Shown here one piece after another: positions 24,826 through 34,072 of a stretch of 64,000 nucleotides of DNA (position 1 is the stretch's first letter; every line of letters starts with the position of its first letter). The stretch covers positions 49,224-113,223 of the forward strand of contig CAZOHM010000001.1 of assembly GCA_964579795.1 (NCBI GenBank), read 5' to 3'. The notes below the pieces were generated by a model. It did not search any database. It saw only the letters and a program-made list of their open reading frames with translations, and had not been told where the DNA came from. Source of the stretch: JAEYFP01 sp964579795. GTDB taxonomy: Bacteria > Bacillota > Clostridia > Lachnospirales > Lachnospiraceae. The position numbers were made by a program, and so were the translations under genes.

Positions 24826-27546
24826 ATGGTAACAAAAGCAAGCAGTACAATTCAAAAGTTTATATTACTTGTTTATATGTTGACGGTGTTGTTTATTCTG
24901 TTCGGTCAAAAAGAAATAAAAGTGGCATTATGGGTTGAAATTGTCTTAGTGTTTTCCATTGTGCTGATGATTTTTCTGACTTATTTTCCGAAGGTGAGCA
25001 ATGATACGCGTGGCATGACAATGGCAATTGCATTTACTTCGATTGCCGGTATTTACTGTTATGCTTCAGGTACGGACAATGTATTTAATATTGCACTGCT
25101 GATGATTGCATGTCTGATGTCACTATATGGTTCTAAAAAGGTAACGAGATATCTTCTGATTATTTCTGTGATTTTTTATTCAGTATCTGCTGTTTTTGGA
25201 CATGATAGAATTAGTACTTCAAATTTCTTACAGGTGGCAGCATTGTATGTAGGACAGATTTCTCTTGTACTGCTGTCGAATAAAAGTATATTGATAGAAC
25301 GAATGAACAAACAGCGTTTGCAGAGTAATGCAGATTTGTTTCGTGTTGTGGAAATCAAGAAAAAGGATGCAGAAGCAGCTTCTAAGGCAAAAGCGGATTT
25401 TTTAGCAAATATGTCTCATGAAATCAGAACACCGATGAATGCAATTTGCGGTATGTCAGAACTGCTTTTACAGACGAGCTTATCACCACTTGGTACGGAG
25501 TATGTAAATACTATTAAAAACGCTTCTGATAATTTATTGAATATTATTAATGATATTCTTGATTTTTCAAAGATTGAAGCGGGCAAGATGGAAATAGTCG
25601 AGCAGGAGTATAATCTGACATCGCAGATGAACAATTTGCAGAATGTCGTTAATACGAGAATTGGTCTTAAAGATGTTGCTTTTATTATTGAAATGAATCC
25701 AAAGATGCCAATGTCATTGTTTGGAGACGAAGTACGTGTACAACAGGTACTTCTGAATCTTCTTACAAATGCAGTAAAATTCACATCACAGGGCATAATT
25801 CTCTTATCATTTGATTTTGAAATGATTGCTGATGATAAGCTGATGCTGAAAATTCAGGTTTCAGACACCGGTATGGGCATGAAGAAAGAGGATGTTCCGA
25901 AATTATTTCAGGCATTTACTCAGCTGGATATGGAAAGAAATCGTAATATAGAAGGTACTGGTCTCGGTCTTGCAATTACTGCAGAGCTTGTCAGGAAAAT
26001 GAATGGTTCCGTGCGTGTTGAGAGTGAATATGGCAGGGGCTCTACATTCTTTGTTGAAATTGAACAGGGTGTACGCGATAAGAAACCGAGTGACAGTGCT
26101 TTGGAAAAAATGGAAGCCAGAACAATATATATTTGTGAAGGAAATCAGTATTACAGAGATGGCCTTGGTAAATTGTTCAGTTCTTTGAATATAAATACAA
26201 AATCAGTAAATGCAATATCTGAAGTAGTTGAGAATCTTCATAATGAAAAATCAGAGATTGTGTTTTATGATTATGTATTATTTAATAGCTGTGTATTGGA
26301 ATATGCAGAAGAGTATTCGAGTGTTACATGGGTTGCTATGGCTGATATCAATGATGTATTGGAAGAATCTCAGATACCAAACATTCGCTATATTCATAAG
26401 CCTTTGTCTTTGTATTCTGCAATTCCGATTTTACTTGGTGAGGCATCGGAAAATGATTCAGTAAAGAAACATGCGATTTCCAAGTTCTATGCACCAAATG
26501 CAAGAGTTTTAGTTGTGGATGATAATCTGGCGAACCTGAAGGTGGCAGAGGGCTTAATGGGACAATACCGCATGAAGGTCATCACTGCAGGAAGCGGAGA
26601 AGAAGCACTTGAAATTCTTGCAAAAGACAGGAACTTTGATATTCTGTTCGTTGATCATATGATGCCTGGTATGGATGGAGTAGAGCTTGTACGTATTATT
26701 CGTCAAAAGGAGCTTGATTTTTATAAATATGTTCCAATTGTGGCATTGACTGCCAACGCTATTAAAGGCGTACAGGATATGTTTCTGAAAAATGGATTTG
26801 ATGATTTCCTGCCAAAGCCAATAGATATTAAGAGACTCGGACAGATTATGTTCAAGTGGCTGCCAAAGGAAAAGCAACTGGATAAGGAATCATATAATGA
26901 GGAGCAGAATATCAGTGCAACAGATGATTTGATGGATAAAGCCAAGTCTGTGTTCTCAAAGGTAGCAAATCTATCTTTGGATAGTGGATTACAGCTATGT
27001 GACAATGATATTGAAATATTATTGGAAGTAATTAAAGTCTATGTAATGTCTTCCAAAGGTATTTTCAAAAGAATTGAGGACGCTTATCAAAAGAAAGATT
27101 TACATAATTATGGAATTGAAGTACATGGTGTAAAGAGCTCGTCTAAGAATATAGGTGCCAATTTACTTTCTGAGGAGGCGAGAAAGCTTGAAATGGAAAG
27201 TAAGGCAGAAAATGAAACCTATGTATACTCACATCATGACCAGTTTATAGCAGATTATCATAAGCTGATTGAAGAGCTTGCAGGAGCATTAAAGCTTGTT
27301 ACTCCACAGGAAAAGAAAGATTATGTTTCCATCACAGAAGAGGAACTTAAGAATCGACTTGAGACGGCAATGACGGCTCTGGAAAATTGGAATACAAAAG
27401 AAGGAATGGATTTGGTAAATGATCTGCTTGCCTGTGAACTTTCGGAAGAAAACAGAAGTTTGCTGGAAGAAATTTTGGAAAACATCGAATTGTTTGATTT
27501 TGATATAGCAATTGAAAAAATAAGTAAAATGAAAGGTGAAAGTTAG
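24826..27546 (+). CDS. hybrid histidine kinase with pseudo-receiver, receiver and HPt domains
   Basis: 906 residues. Five or six membrane helices fill residues 10-155 with no long external loop, so the input is probably membrane-embedded. A helical linker precedes HisKA (NMSHEIRTPMNAICGM, His near 201) and HATPase (NLLTNAVKFT, DTGMGM, GTGLGLAI to about 420). A region at 430-545 keeps receiver spacing but lacks the Asp-Asp/Asp/Lys set, so it is a pseudo-receiver. A true receiver follows at about 563-685 (VVDDNLANL, FVDHMMPGMDG with the phosphorylated Asp, LTANA, PKP). An HPt domain at about 720-800 has HGVKSSSKNIGA. It is a full phosphorelay protein; its output may be the HD-GYP regulator at 28535. 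Confidence 0.92.
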   Translation: MVTKASSTIQKFILLVYMLTVLFILFGQKEIKVALWVEIVLVFSIVLMIFLTYFPKVSNDTRGMTMAIAFTSIAGIYCYASGTDNVFNIALLMIACLMSLYGSKKVTRYLLIISVIFYSVSAVFGHDRISTSNFLQVAALYVGQISLVLLSNKSILIERMNKQRLQSNADLFRVVEIKKKDAEAASKAKADFLANMSHEIRTPMNAICGMSELLLQTSLSPLGTEYVNTIKNASDNLLNIINDILDFSKIEAGKMEIVEQEYNLTSQMNNLQNVVNTRIGLKDVAFIIEMNPKMPMSLFGDEVRVQQVLLNLLTNAVKFTSQGIILLSFDFEMIADDKLMLKIQVSDTGMGMKKEDVPKLFQAFTQLDMERNRNIEGTGLGLAITAELVRKMNGSVRVESEYGRGSTFFVEIEQGVRDKKPSDSALEKMEARTIYICEGNQYYRDGLGKLFSSLNINTKSVNAISEVVENLHNEKSEIVFYDYVLFNSCVLEYAEEYSSVTWVAMADINDVLEESQIPNIRYIHKPLSLYSAIPILLGEASENDSVKKHAISKFYAPNARVLVVDDNLANLKVAEGLMGQYRMKVITAGSGEEALEILAKDRNFDILFVDHMMPGMDGVELVRIIRQKELDFYKYVPIVALTANAIKGVQDMFLKNGFDDFLPKPIDIKRLGQIMFKWLPKEKQLDKESYNEEQNISATDDLMDKAKSVFSKVANLSLDSGLQLCDNDIEILLEVIKVYVMSSKGIFKRIEDAYQKKDLHNYGIEVHGVKSSSKNIGANLLSEEARKLEMESKAENETYVYSHHDQFIADYHKLIEELAGALKLVTPQEKKDYVSITEEELKNRLETAMTALENWNTKEGMDLVNDLLACELSEENRSLLEEILENIELFDFDIAIEKISKMKGES

Positions 27547-27556
27547 GTGACCGAAT

Positions 27557-28507
27557 ATGATACATATTTTTATTATTAATCCGGTTGCTGGACTTAGAGA
27601 CCGGTCAGAGGGTATCAGACAGTTTCTTGAAAGAAAACCGGGGTTTTCTTACCTTGTATTTGATACAGAGGACACATCAGACGAAACAGATATTGTTAAA
27701 AGAATGCTTCTACTGTTTGATGATGAAAAAATAAGATTTTATATTTGCGGTGGTTCGGGTTCGTTTGCAAAAGCGTTGAAAGGTATTCCAGAAAAGGATT
27801 TTCCGCGTGTAGAGATGGCAAATTACCCATGTGGTTTGACAAATGATTTTATAAAGAATTTTGGAAGAAATCAGAAGTTCTTTTATAACATGGATAATCT
27901 GATTAGGGGAGAAGTAATTCCTGTCGATTTTATGAAAAGCTCAGGAGATTGTGATGAGACTTCCTATAACCATGTCCTGTTTTCAACAATCGGTCTTACT
28001 GAGCAGGTAGAGCGGTTCGCAAAACCAATTAAGATTCTTGGTGGAATGAACGCAGATTTTTTATATGTAGTATCATTTCTCTGTACATTTATGTTTAATC
28101 CTACCGTTGAATATACAATAGATATAGATGGGGAAGATTACAGCGGAGCGTATGACATGCTTTATATCGGAAACAGTATTTGTATGGGAGGGTCATTTTA
28201 TCCGGTATCTGATGCATCTCCAGATGACGGAGTTATGGAAATTGTTCTTTTAAATAAAATCAAAAAATGGAAGGCTATTGGTCTGATGAATTTATATAAA
28301 CATGGAGAAATTGAGAATCATCAAGACTCTCCATTTCGTCTTATCAGAGCAAAATCTTCCATGACAGTTTCACGCAAGGATGGAAAGTGTATGAACCTGA
28401 ACGTGGATGGTGAGATTAATCGTTCGGCAGAATGGAAGACAGAACTAATGTCAACTGCATTAAATTATGTTGTGCCAAGAGGAAGCAGACCGGGACAATG
28501 GATTTAA
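27557..28507 (+). CDS. diacylglycerol-kinase-family lipid kinase homologue with altered GGDGT motif
   Basis: 316 residues with the DagK/YegS fold: N-terminal IFIINPVAG (3-11), nucleotide-binding region (about 55-100) and C-terminal beta-rich domain with MYIGNSICMGG-type strand near 200-210 and a YNHVLFSTIGLTEQV segment. The usual ATP-binding GGDGT reads GGSGS (about 68-72), and the following PLGTGNDFA block reads YPCGLTNDF. The loss of the GGDGT Asp suggests weakened or changed nucleotide use. It lies between the hybrid kinase and the HD-GYP regulator on the same strand, so a lipid-linked signalling role is inferred rather than shown. Confidence 0.82.
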   Translation: MIHIFIINPVAGLRDRSEGIRQFLERKPGFSYLVFDTEDTSDETDIVKRMLLLFDDEKIRFYICGGSGSFAKALKGIPEKDFPRVEMANYPCGLTNDFIKNFGRNQKFFYNMDNLIRGEVIPVDFMKSSGDCDETSYNHVLFSTIGLTEQVERFAKPIKILGGMNADFLYVVSFLCTFMFNPTVEYTIDIDGEDYSGAYDMLYIGNSICMGGSFYPVSDASPDDGVMEIVLLNKIKKWKAIGLMNLYKHGEIENHQDSPFRLIRAKSSMTVSRKDGKCMNLNVDGEINRSAEWKTELMSTALNYVVPRGSRPGQWI

Positions 28508-28534
28508 GAATGTATCAATAGAGGGAGGAAAACG

Positions 28535-29554
28535 ATGCAGGCACAGAATCAAACCAAAGAAAAAGTGATTATGGTTGTGGATGATACACCAAGTAATCTA
28601 CAGTACGCTATGAAGGTATTAGGTGAGGAGTATAAAGTTGTGCCCGTAAAATCAGGAGAGGCAGCAATTAAAGTGATGGAGAAGCTACTTCCGGATTTGA
28701 TTTTATTGGATATTGAAATGCCGGAAATGGATGGATATGAAACCCTTAGCCTGATTAAGAAGGATGCTCGACTTGAGTCTATTCCTGTAATTTTTCTGAC
28801 TGCGCATTCAGATATGGACAATGAGCTCAAGGGATTTCAGTTAGGAGCAGTGGATTTCATTATTAAACCGTTTGTACCTGATATTATGCTTGCCAGAGTT
28901 TCTACCCAGATTGAACTTTCAGATTACAGAAATCATTTGGAAATGCTTGTTGCTGCAAAGACGAGAGATATTGAAGCACTCAGCGTGCAGACAATTATGG
29001 CAATTTCCAACGCTGTTGATAAAAAGGATGTTTATACAAGACAGCATTCCGCAAGAGTAGCAAAATATGCGAGAGAAATAGCTACAAGACTTGGCTGGAA
29101 TGATGAAGAAATTACAAATCTATACAATTTGGCATTGCTACATGATATTGGAAAAATAGGTATTCCAGATGCAATATTAAATAAGCCGGGGAGACTTACA
29201 GACGAAGAGTTTACAATTATGAAAACGCATACTGCAATGGGTGCTGATATCCTAAAAGATATAACCGTTATTCGTGATGTTGCAAAAGGTGCAAAATATC
29301 ATCATGAAAGATATGATGGACGAGGCTACATGGAGGGGTTAAAGGGAGAAGAAATTCCTTATGCAGCACGAATTGTTGGAATTGCAGATGCATTTGACGC
29401 AATGACTTCTGACAGAGCTTATCGTAAGAGACTTTCAGATGAAATAGTAAGAGGTGAAATTGAAAAAGGAAGAGGCACTCAGTTTGATCCAGATCTTGTG
29501 GATATAATGCTTCAGATTATGGATGATGGTATAGATTTTCCTGATGAGGATTAA
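28535..29554 (+). CDS. response regulator with HD-GYP-type output domain
   Basis: 339 residues. Receiver at about 9-125: VVDDTPSNLQ, LILLDIEMPEMDG (phosphorylated Asp near 58), FLTAH and KPF. A short helical linker leads to the HD-GYP domain (about 150-325): LALLHDIGKIGIP holds the HD dyad, followed by KTHTAMGADIL and YHHERYDGRGYMEG. The canonical GYP is GYM here, while the surrounding metal ligands remain. Such proteins hydrolyse cyclic di-GMP or related dinucleotides. A strong GAGGGAGG site precedes the ATG. The nearest kinase is the hybrid kinase at 24826, and a GGDEF protein is at 38212. Confidence 0.92.
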   Translation: MQAQNQTKEKVIMVVDDTPSNLQYAMKVLGEEYKVVPVKSGEAAIKVMEKLLPDLILLDIEMPEMDGYETLSLIKKDARLESIPVIFLTAHSDMDNELKGFQLGAVDFIIKPFVPDIMLARVSTQIELSDYRNHLEMLVAAKTRDIEALSVQTIMAISNAVDKKDVYTRQHSARVAKYAREIATRLGWNDEEITNLYNLALLHDIGKIGIPDAILNKPGRLTDEEFTIMKTHTAMGADILKDITVIRDVAKGAKYHHERYDGRGYMEGLKGEEIPYAARIVGIADAFDAMTSDRAYRKRLSDEIVRGEIEKGRGTQFDPDLVDIMLQIMDDGIDFPDED

Positions 29555-29592
29555 TTTACGGACAATATTGAACAACGATAAGGAGAGCAGAT

Positions 29593-31092
29593 ATGAAATA
29601 TTGCAAGAACTGCGGAATGCTTTTGGAAGATACACACGAGCGGTGCATTGGATGTGGTATAGACGTTACGAATGCAGATAATGTTTCAAAATATCCGCCA
29701 CAAATGCAACAGACGATTGAAGTTCAAAAGAAGGAGACAAAAACACGAAGAGGAATTGTGTTCGCAATTGTTTTAGTGTTTGTGCTGTTACTTGCCCTAG
29801 TGGGAGTGATTATTTCACAGGCTTCCAAGTTTACAGAACCGGAAACAGAGCCAAAAGAGACGGTTGAGGAGAGTACCGAACAGTCAATGTCAGAGTCGCC
29901 TGACACAGATGCGACACAGACAGAAGCACTTTCAAAAGAACCTTTGCAGCCTGCAGCGCAATCACAGGACACAGAAGTTGAAGCCGAAGAACAGCCTGTA
30001 GACTCACGTGCTGTGAAGGATGACCGAGGCAGTTATTACATTTATTTTGAAAAAGAGGATGCCGGGGGAAATTTAGTATTCTCTTCTCTTTATCCGGAAG
30101 ATATGAAAAATGCGGATGCAGCAATCGACTATGAGAAATACAGCACGAAATATCCACAGCTTTTGACGTTTGCCGTTTCAAATGAAGATAATACCGTTCG
30201 TTTTACCTATATGTCCATGCAGCAATTCTGGCAAAAAGCTTCCGAAACAGGTAAGTCTCGTAATAATGAGCGTGATTTGGATTATTATATGAGTTATCTT
30301 GGTTATGATGGAGCACAAGGCTACATTGAAGCAATGATTAAGCAGGGCTATAAAGATATTAAGAAAGTGAAGCTTATTGAAAAAGTGGAAGCAGATCCGA
30401 AATTGACGGAGGAGCTTGGAAACATTTCTAAGGATTACACAAAATCCGTTACTGGAGATATCGGTGATTATGCGCATATTGGTGAAGATACAACCTATGC
30501 GACGATGGAGGCTGAGTTTTCAGCTGAAATTCTGAAATATGAGATTACAACAAAGGATAATCAAGTATTATATTGTGATTTTTATGTACCGTTGATTGCA
30601 AATGATTTCTACTACGCAAATGATGATTCTGATGACAGAGGAACAGTGACAGAATGGATAGCTTTGAATGTAATGGGCTTTGAAGCAGGAAATGAAGAAC
30701 TGTATGACCAGTTTGAGGAAGCTTTTTTTGTTTTTATGAAAAATACAAAGGTTCATAAACAATTCTATTATACTAATGTAATGTATGGGAAAGAAATAGA
30801 AACAGCAATTACAGAAAACAAAGATCCAAAATTACTTGATGAAAAAAAACTGGCTGATTACAAAAAAAAGTATTCAGAATCAGCTGATATTGGGGATTTA
30901 AATGAAGCCATTCTGAAATTCACTAATACACAGACTTCACAAATGACTGAATTTTCAGGTGATGAAATGACTGTGGATGGTGCAGAAGATGTAAAGGCAG
31001 TGTTTTATAATTCACAAACAAAGACTGTATTCATAACGCCGGATGAAACAGAGTATCCCGGTGCAGATTATGTGGAGCTGAAGGGACGTTAA
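29593..31092 (+). CDS. zinc-ribbon single-pass membrane protein with large external domain
   Basis: 499 residues. N-terminal zinc ribbon YCKNCGMLLEDTHERCIGCG (residues 3-22) with two CxxC knuckles; one membrane helix at about 55-75 (IVFAIVLVFVLLLALVGVII); an acidic Ser/Thr/Gln-rich linker to about 135; then ~360 residues outside the membrane with no cysteine pairs that I can see. The last domain has many Tyr, Asp and Lys. This layout (cytoplasmic zinc ribbon, helix, external sensor or binding domain) is common in uncharacterised Lachnospiraceae proteins. No family name is supported. It follows the HD-GYP gene by 38 bases and precedes the ABC-F gene by three. Confidence 0.8.
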   Translation: MKYCKNCGMLLEDTHERCIGCGIDVTNADNVSKYPPQMQQTIEVQKKETKTRRGIVFAIVLVFVLLLALVGVIISQASKFTEPETEPKETVEESTEQSMSESPDTDATQTEALSKEPLQPAAQSQDTEVEAEEQPVDSRAVKDDRGSYYIYFEKEDAGGNLVFSSLYPEDMKNADAAIDYEKYSTKYPQLLTFAVSNEDNTVRFTYMSMQQFWQKASETGKSRNNERDLDYYMSYLGYDGAQGYIEAMIKQGYKDIKKVKLIEKVEADPKLTEELGNISKDYTKSVTGDIGDYAHIGEDTTYATMEAEFSAEILKYEITTKDNQVLYCDFYVPLIANDFYYANDDSDDRGTVTEWIALNVMGFEAGNEELYDQFEEAFFVFMKNTKVHKQFYYTNVMYGKEIETAITENKDPKLLDEKKLADYKKKYSESADIGDLNEAILKFTNTQTSQMTEFSGDEMTVDGAEDVKAVFYNSQTKTVFITPDETEYPGADYVELKGR

Positions 31093-31095
31093 TAA

Positions 31096-32916
31096 ATGAA
31101 TTTGCTGACAATCAATGCAGTGACAAAATCTCATACAGACAGACTGCTTCTTGATCAAGTTGATTTCAGTGTAAATGAAGGCGAAAAGGTCGGCATAATC
31201 GGAATTAATGGAACAGGAAAATCTACGTTGTTAAGGATTCTTGCAGGACTCGAGGAATGCGATTCGGGATCGGTTATAAAAGGCAGAAATGTGCATGTAC
31301 GGTTTCTTTCACAGAATCCGGAATTTAAGAATGGCATCAGTATTTATGAGTATGTGATGAAAAACAGCCAGTCAAATGATAAGGAATGGGATTTGGAGGG
31401 TGTGGCAAAAACAATACTGAATAAGCTTGGTTTTTCTGATTATTCGGTAAATACTGATATTCTATCTGGTGGGCAGAAGAAGCGTGTGGCACTTGCGGCA
31501 GCATTGCTTACAGAGTGTGAATTGCTTATACTTGATGAACCTACAAATCATTTGGATAATGAAATGACAGAATGGCTCGAGGAGTATTTGATGACAAGAA
31601 AAGGTGCTCTTGTCATGGTTACCCATGATCGATATTTTCTTGACAGAGTATCAAATAGAATTGTTGAAATAGACAGGGCTAAATTGTACAGCTATAGTAC
31701 AAACTACTCTGGGTTTCTTGCTTTGAAGGCGGAACGGGAAGAAATGGCAGCCGCGTCAGAGCAGAAACGCCAGAGTATTTTGAGGGTTGAGCTTGAGTGG
31801 ATGCAGCGTGGCGCACGCGCAAGAAGTACAAAGCAGAAAGCACATATTGCCAGATATGAAGCATTGAAGGAAATAAAGGCACCGATAAGAGAACAGCGTG
31901 TAGAAATCAGTTCAGCTTCAATTCGTATGGGGAAAACTACGATAGAGGTGTCTGAAATATCCAAGGCATATAATGGAAAAGAATTATTTAAAGAGTTTTC
32001 CTATATTTTTTTGAAAAACGATCGCATTGGATTTATCGGAAAGAATGGTTGCGGTAAATCTACACTGATGAAAATTATTACTGGATATGAAAAACCTGAT
32101 ACTGGTAATGTAAAAATAGGCGAGACAATAAAGATTGGATATTTTTCACAGGAAAGTGAGTATATGGATCTTTCTATGCGAGTAATTGATTATATAAAAG
32201 ATACCGCCGAGTATGTCAGTACACCGTCTGGAACAATTACTGCATCCAAAATGCTCGAGCGGTTTTTATTTGATTCGACGCTTCAGTATCAGTTGATAGA
32301 AAAGCTTTCAGGTGGAGAACGAAGAAGGCTGTACTTACTAAAAATATTGATGGAAGCACCTAATGTTTTAATTCTGGACGAGCCAACCAATGATTTGGAT
32401 ATTATGACGCTGGAAATACTTGAAGATTATTTGGATGATTTTCAGGGGATTGTGATTACTGTATCGCATGATCGATTTTTTCTTGATAGAATTGTGAAGC
32501 GGATTTTTGCATTTGAAGAAGGTGGCATTTATCAATATGAGGGTAATTACTCTGATTATGCGATACGTGCTGAGATTCACACAAGAGAGCTGGAACAGGA
32601 AAAGCTGACACAGGGAAGTCAGGAACAAAAATCGGATACAGGTACGAGAAAAAGAGAGAACAGGCAGCGCAAACTGTCGTATAAGGAACAAAAAGAGTAT
32701 GACACGATAGAACAGCAGATTGTTGAACTGGAGGATTTAGTTGTGTCAATTGATAAACAAATAGAGCTGGCGGCAACTGATTTTGTAGAGTTGAATCGTT
32801 TGTCAACAGAAAAAGAAAAGACTGAGACGGCATTAAACGAAAAAATGGATCGTTGGATGTATTTGTCCGAACTGGTTGAGGAGATAGAACATGAAAAAAT
32901 ACTGGGAGCACTTTAA
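31096..32916 (+). CDS. ABC-F ATPase, Uup-like
   Basis: 606 residues. Two ABC cassettes with intact motifs: Walker A GINGTGKST (about 36-44), signature LSGGQKKR, Walker B LLILDEPTNHLD; second GKNGCGKST (about 316-324), LSGGERRR and LILDEPTNDLD. The linker between them has a long helical pair (WMQRGARARSTKQKAH), and the last ~90 residues form a charged coiled coil (KLSYKEQKEYDTIEQ), the Uup C-terminal domain that binds DNA or RNA in characterised members. No membrane segments. It acts on the ribosome or at replication intermediates. It overlaps the next gene by 26 bases. Confidence 0.93.
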   Translation: MNLLTINAVTKSHTDRLLLDQVDFSVNEGEKVGIIGINGTGKSTLLRILAGLEECDSGSVIKGRNVHVRFLSQNPEFKNGISIYEYVMKNSQSNDKEWDLEGVAKTILNKLGFSDYSVNTDILSGGQKKRVALAAALLTECELLILDEPTNHLDNEMTEWLEEYLMTRKGALVMVTHDRYFLDRVSNRIVEIDRAKLYSYSTNYSGFLALKAEREEMAAASEQKRQSILRVELEWMQRGARARSTKQKAHIARYEALKEIKAPIREQRVEISSASIRMGKTTIEVSEISKAYNGKELFKEFSYIFLKNDRIGFIGKNGCGKSTLMKIITGYEKPDTGNVKIGETIKIGYFSQESEYMDLSMRVIDYIKDTAEYVSTPSGTITASKMLERFLFDSTLQYQLIEKLSGGERRRLYLLKILMEAPNVLILDEPTNDLDIMTLEILEDYLDDFQGIVITVSHDRFFLDRIVKRIFAFEEGGIYQYEGNYSDYAIRAEIHTRELEQEKLTQGSQEQKSDTGTRKRENRQRKLSYKEQKEYDTIEQQIVELEDLVVSIDKQIELAATDFVELNRLSTEKEKTETALNEKMDRWMYLSELVEEIEHEKILGAL

Positions 32917-33439
32917 AACAATTACAGAACATAGACATGTAGTATGCAAAGGATGCTTCAGTGTAGGACTGTACTGGCAGGGACTGACACATGATTTGAG
33001 CAAATATTCGCCTTCGGAATTTCTTGTGGGAGCAAAATACTATCAGGGATATCGCAGTCCTAATAATGCAGAAAGAGAAGACAGGGGTTATTCAAGCGCA
33101 TGGTTGCATCATAAAGGCCGAAACAAGCACCATTATGAGTATTGGATTGATTATAGTTCCTCCGGGAAAAATGGAATGATTCCGGCACATATGCCGGTCA
33201 GATATCTGGTTGAAATGTATATGGACCGTATTGCTGCATCAAAAATATATAATAAAGGTCATTTCATGCAGGATATGCCATTAAAATATTATCTGAATGG
33301 AAAAAGTGAGGTTGTTATGGAAAAGCGCTCTGAACAGATGCTGGTACATCTGCTCAGAATGCTTGCCATGAAAGGTGAGGAAGAAACAACTGCATATATA
33401 CGCAAATATGTGCTTAGAAAGAGAAAACGAAAAAGCTAA
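32891..33439 (+). CDS. DUF5662 family protein
   Basis: 182 residues. Rich in His, Tyr and Trp in a set pattern: HFKTITEHRHVV (7-18), YWQGLTHDLSKYSPSEF (about 28-44), WLHHKGRNKHHYEYW (about 70-84). The His-Asp pair in THDLSKY and the His-rich second motif look like an HD-type metal site, which is why catalytic activity is possible. The family is called DUF5662 and has no known function. The start lies inside the Uup gene; its stop overlaps the stop of the convergent amidase by four bases. Confidence 0.82.
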   Translation: MKKYWEHFKTITEHRHVVCKGCFSVGLYWQGLTHDLSKYSPSEFLVGAKYYQGYRSPNNAEREDRGYSSAWLHHKGRNKHHYEYWIDYSSSGKNGMIPAHMPVRYLVEMYMDRIAASKIYNKGHFMQDMPLKYYLNGKSEVVMEKRSEQMLVHLLRMLAMKGEEETTAYIRKYVLRKRKRKS

Positions 33440-33978
33440 TTCTCCCATATGGTTATCAGAATACCATCTGCTATTGCTGCCGCGACATCTTGAAAGCTTG
33501 CATCAAACAGCCAGTTATCAGTATCTGTATTGATAAAACCTGCTTCAACAAGAACGGCAGGCATTTGCGTATTCCGAAGCACAACCAGGTTAGGGCGTTC
33601 ATTAATTCCAAGATTTGTGAATCCGACTTTCTCTAATTGTTCGTTAATATTGGATGCCATTTCATAAGCGACACCGTAGGATGAGTAAAGTAAAGTTTCC
33701 ACTCCTGAATAGGTGTTTGGATAGGGAGAAGAATTGCGGTGAACAGATACGAAATAGTCAGCATTTGAGGCATTGGCTTTATTTGCTTTTTCATAAGGTG
33801 TTTCATAAATATCTGTTGTGCGTGTATATACAACGTCAAGGCCATTATCAGCCAATATTTTTCCGATAGCAAGTGTCAGATTCAGAGTGTCATCTTTTTC
33901 CTGACGATTGTTATATACAGCACCCGGATCTGTGGTTCCACCATGTCCAGCATCCAGAATAACTCGTGCCACAGGCAT
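33436..33978 (-). CDS. N-acetylmuramoyl-L-alanine amidase, CwlC-like, no signal peptide
   Basis: 180 residues, a bare Amidase_3 domain. Zinc ligands and catalytic residues are visible: ILDAGHGGTTDPGA (7-20), RQEKDD with the Glu ligand (about 25-30), SVHRNSSPY (about 74-82) and LVEAGFINTDTD (about 139-150) with the catalytic Glu. It cleaves the amide bond between muramic acid and the stem peptide. There is no N-terminal signal, membrane helix or C-terminal wall-binding repeat. Bacillus CwlC also lacks a signal peptide and acts in mother-cell lysis, so a sporulation role is plausible. Alone on the minus strand. Confidence 0.9.
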   Translation of the reverse strand: MPVARVILDAGHGGTTDPGAVYNNRQEKDDTLNLTLAIGKILADNGLDVVYTRTTDIYETPYEKANKANASNADYFVSVHRNSSPYPNTYSGVETLLYSSYGVAYEMASNINEQLEKVGFTNLGINERPNLVVLRNTQMPAVLVEAGFINTDTDNWLFDASFQDVAAAIADGILITIWEN

Positions 33979-34072
33979 GCTCCTTTTACTCTTTTTATCA
34001 GTTTATTCATGGCAGACTGTATTCGTTCACACAAAATAACTTATCATTCAGACAGGAAGGCGGGACAGACAA

